Source: Chryseolinea sp. H1M3-3 (GTDB lineage Bacteria > Bacteroidota > Bacteroidia > Cytophagales > Cyclobacteriaceae). Taken from it: a stretch of DNA of 64,000 nt. The position numbers were made by a program, and so were the translations under genes. Shown here in pieces: positions 63,007-64,000 of this stretch. The notes beneath the pieces are model-generated. The model did no database searches and was not told the DNA's origin. It worked only from the letters and a program-made list of their open reading frames with translations. Within the stretch, counting starts at the first letter, position 1. Each line of letters begins with the position of its first letter. Location of the stretch: positions 1 to 64,000 of the forward strand of contig NZ_JARKMY010000001.1 of assembly GCF_029360725.1 (NCBI RefSeq). The letters are read 5' to 3'.

Positions 63007-64000
63007 TTATTTAAACATTGGGTCATTACCAGCATAGCGCAAATATTTAAAGGATGCGCTATTCGATGTTTCTATTCCAGACGAAGTAGCATACATACCA
63101 AAGACGCAGCCGATGAATCCGCCGGCGACATGCGTGCTTAAGAATTTGGCATCAACGTTATCTTTCAGAAGTACCCATTTGTTAGGTTTAAGCGCATATC
63201 GAAAACTATAGTTTTTACCCTCGGAATCAATACGCAACTGCATCTTTTCAGCGCCCGCTGCCAACAAAACCTGCGTGAGTAAATTCATGTTGTTGCTTTC
63301 AGGATTGCTTTTAAAAAGTTGTATAACGTCATTGCCCTTGTCCTTTGACTTGCACAAATAATAGAAGTGCTTTTCATCCTGAAAAATTATCAATCCAGCT
63401 TTTTCGTTATCCGACTTTGCTGAAAAGTCCAGGGCTATTTCAGCGCTGCTATTTATATGCTGCTGACGTTTCCCGATGAACGCAGGATTGCCAAGCTCCA
63501 TGCAGGTTTCCGGCTTGAGTTTTAGTGTCAGTCCGTTTGTCTTGCTTAGGCTAAATGAACTGCTATCACAGGTCCGAAAAAAAATAAGTGCTGGATCAAG
63601 TTCCTTTTCAAAAGACAACGTGTATTGAAAATTCCCGCTTTGTGGTAGCGCATTCTTTTGCTTAATCTCTTTGTAATTGGTCTTGTATGTGTATTTTATT
63701 TCCTTGCTATCGGGGTTGATAACGGGCCATCCATCTTTCCATTCCACTGGTGCAATAAATGTTTCCCGCCCAGTATTGTAATAATTATCTTCATAAGGTC
63801 TAACTGCCAAAAAAATCGCATACATTTTTCCGTCCGGGCCTTCAACAAATTGAGCATGACCCGCAGATGTGATGGGATGCTTGCGATCTGCTGGTAGGTC
63901 CTTTTGTGTCAGAATAGGATTATGTTCATACGGAATGAAAGGTCCCCAAATCGATTTGCTTCTAAAAACAACTTCAGAATGATTTACAGATGTTCCACCT
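63007..64000 (-). CDS. GH43-family glycosidase, C-terminal part, truncated by the window edge
   Basis: The frame from 64000 to 63007 is open without interruption; an internal ATG at 63825 is not the real start. Reading from the edge gives GGTSVNHSEVVFRSKSIWGPF (Glu of the HSE motif), then PILTQKDLPADRKHPITSAGHAQFVEGPDGKMYAIFLAVRPY, the second half of a GH43 propeller with its conserved GHAQFVE. The rest is a C-terminal beta-sandwich like that of the GH43 gene downstream. The 5' part lies beyond the window. Together with the complete GH43 gene it suggests a tandem of xylan debranching enzymes; this one probably acts on other linkages. Confidence 0.85.
   Translation of the reverse strand, partial: GGTSVNHSEVVFRSKSIWGPFIPYEHNPILTQKDLPADRKHPITSAGHAQFVEGPDGKMYAIFLAVRPYEDNYYNTGRETFIAPVEWKDGWPVINPDSKEIKYTYKTNYKEIKQKNALPQSGNFQYTLSFEKELDPALIFFRTCDSSSFSLSKTNGLTLKLKPETCMELGNPAFIGKRQQHINSSAEIALDFSAKSDNEKAGLIIFQDEKHFYYLCKSKDKGNDVIQLFKSNPESNNMNLLTQVLLAAGAEKMQLRIDSEGKNYSFRYALKPNKWVLLKDNVDAKFLSTHVAGGFIGCVFGMYATSSGIETSNSASFKYLRYAGNDPMFK

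Overview
The window looks like a chromosomal segment of a Bacteroidota bacterium, most likely Cytophagales (Chryseolinea/Ohtaekwangia-like). The signs are a type B T9SS sorting domain (3205-4869), a PadR regulator translationally coupled to a prefix-domain FtsX/MacB permease (21696-24751), DUF6443-type Rhs proteins, few Shine-Dalgarno sequences, and a CE1/GH43 carbohydrate cluster at the right end. Genus is inference; family calls come from motifs read by eye, with no database search.

Region 1 (1-3200) is AT-rich accessory DNA: a small orphan gene, a frameshifted AbiJ/STM4504-like gene, a DUF4375 lipoprotein, two copies of a palindrome and a cluster of helically phased TGCCAC hexamers.

Region 2 (3205-18194) is a long minus-strand array read right to left: a YD-repeat protein, a secreted TonB-C-terminal-domain protein, a 2295-residue Rhs/YD protein with an HNH-like nuclease tip, a SUKH-type immunity gene 3 bases behind it, a coiled-coil/beta-barrel protein of unknown family, and a T9SS type B cargo protein. 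This is the most interesting block for a new system.

Region 3 (18195-21360) is a decayed island next to tRNA-Arg(CCG): a RadC-like JAMM protein, two genes that lost their 5' ends and now sit back to back, a tyrosine-recombinase relic spliced onto a four-helix-bundle gene, and a perfect 19-bp hairpin after the tRNA.

Region 4 (21696-33469) holds PadR plus permease, a conserved protein with faint beta-carbonic-anhydrase motifs, a three-gene glycosyltransferase operon, an LIC11966-like surface protein, a Tsp/Prc-type S41 protease and an AlkD-like glycosylase.

Region 5 (33501-42339) is a six-gene minus-strand operon: Gfo/Idh/MocA oxidoreductase, PVC-type cytochrome c dehydrogenase, sugar isomerase, SDR, MFS transporter and type B carboxylesterase. 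It probably oxidises a sugar, sugar acid or glycoside.

Region 6 (42650-50815) carries a stand-alone LigD-type ligase, small genes with clear terminators and a signalling cluster: CHASE/PAS kinase, NarL-type regulator, single-domain receiver, REC-PAS-kinase, receiver.

Region 7 (50973-64000) has a beta-helix protein, a zinc peptidase, a frameshifted pirin-like gene, an intradiol dioxygenase, a phosphodiesterase, then three CE1 esterase genes and two GH43 genes (the last cut by the window edge), which together suggest xylan or arabinoxylan debranching.

A cross-cutting observation: several reading-frame breaks (about 1079, 20675, 20735, 45843, 53960, 59775) each look like loss of one base, mostly in a short homopolymer. 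Some may be assembly errors, not pseudogenes.
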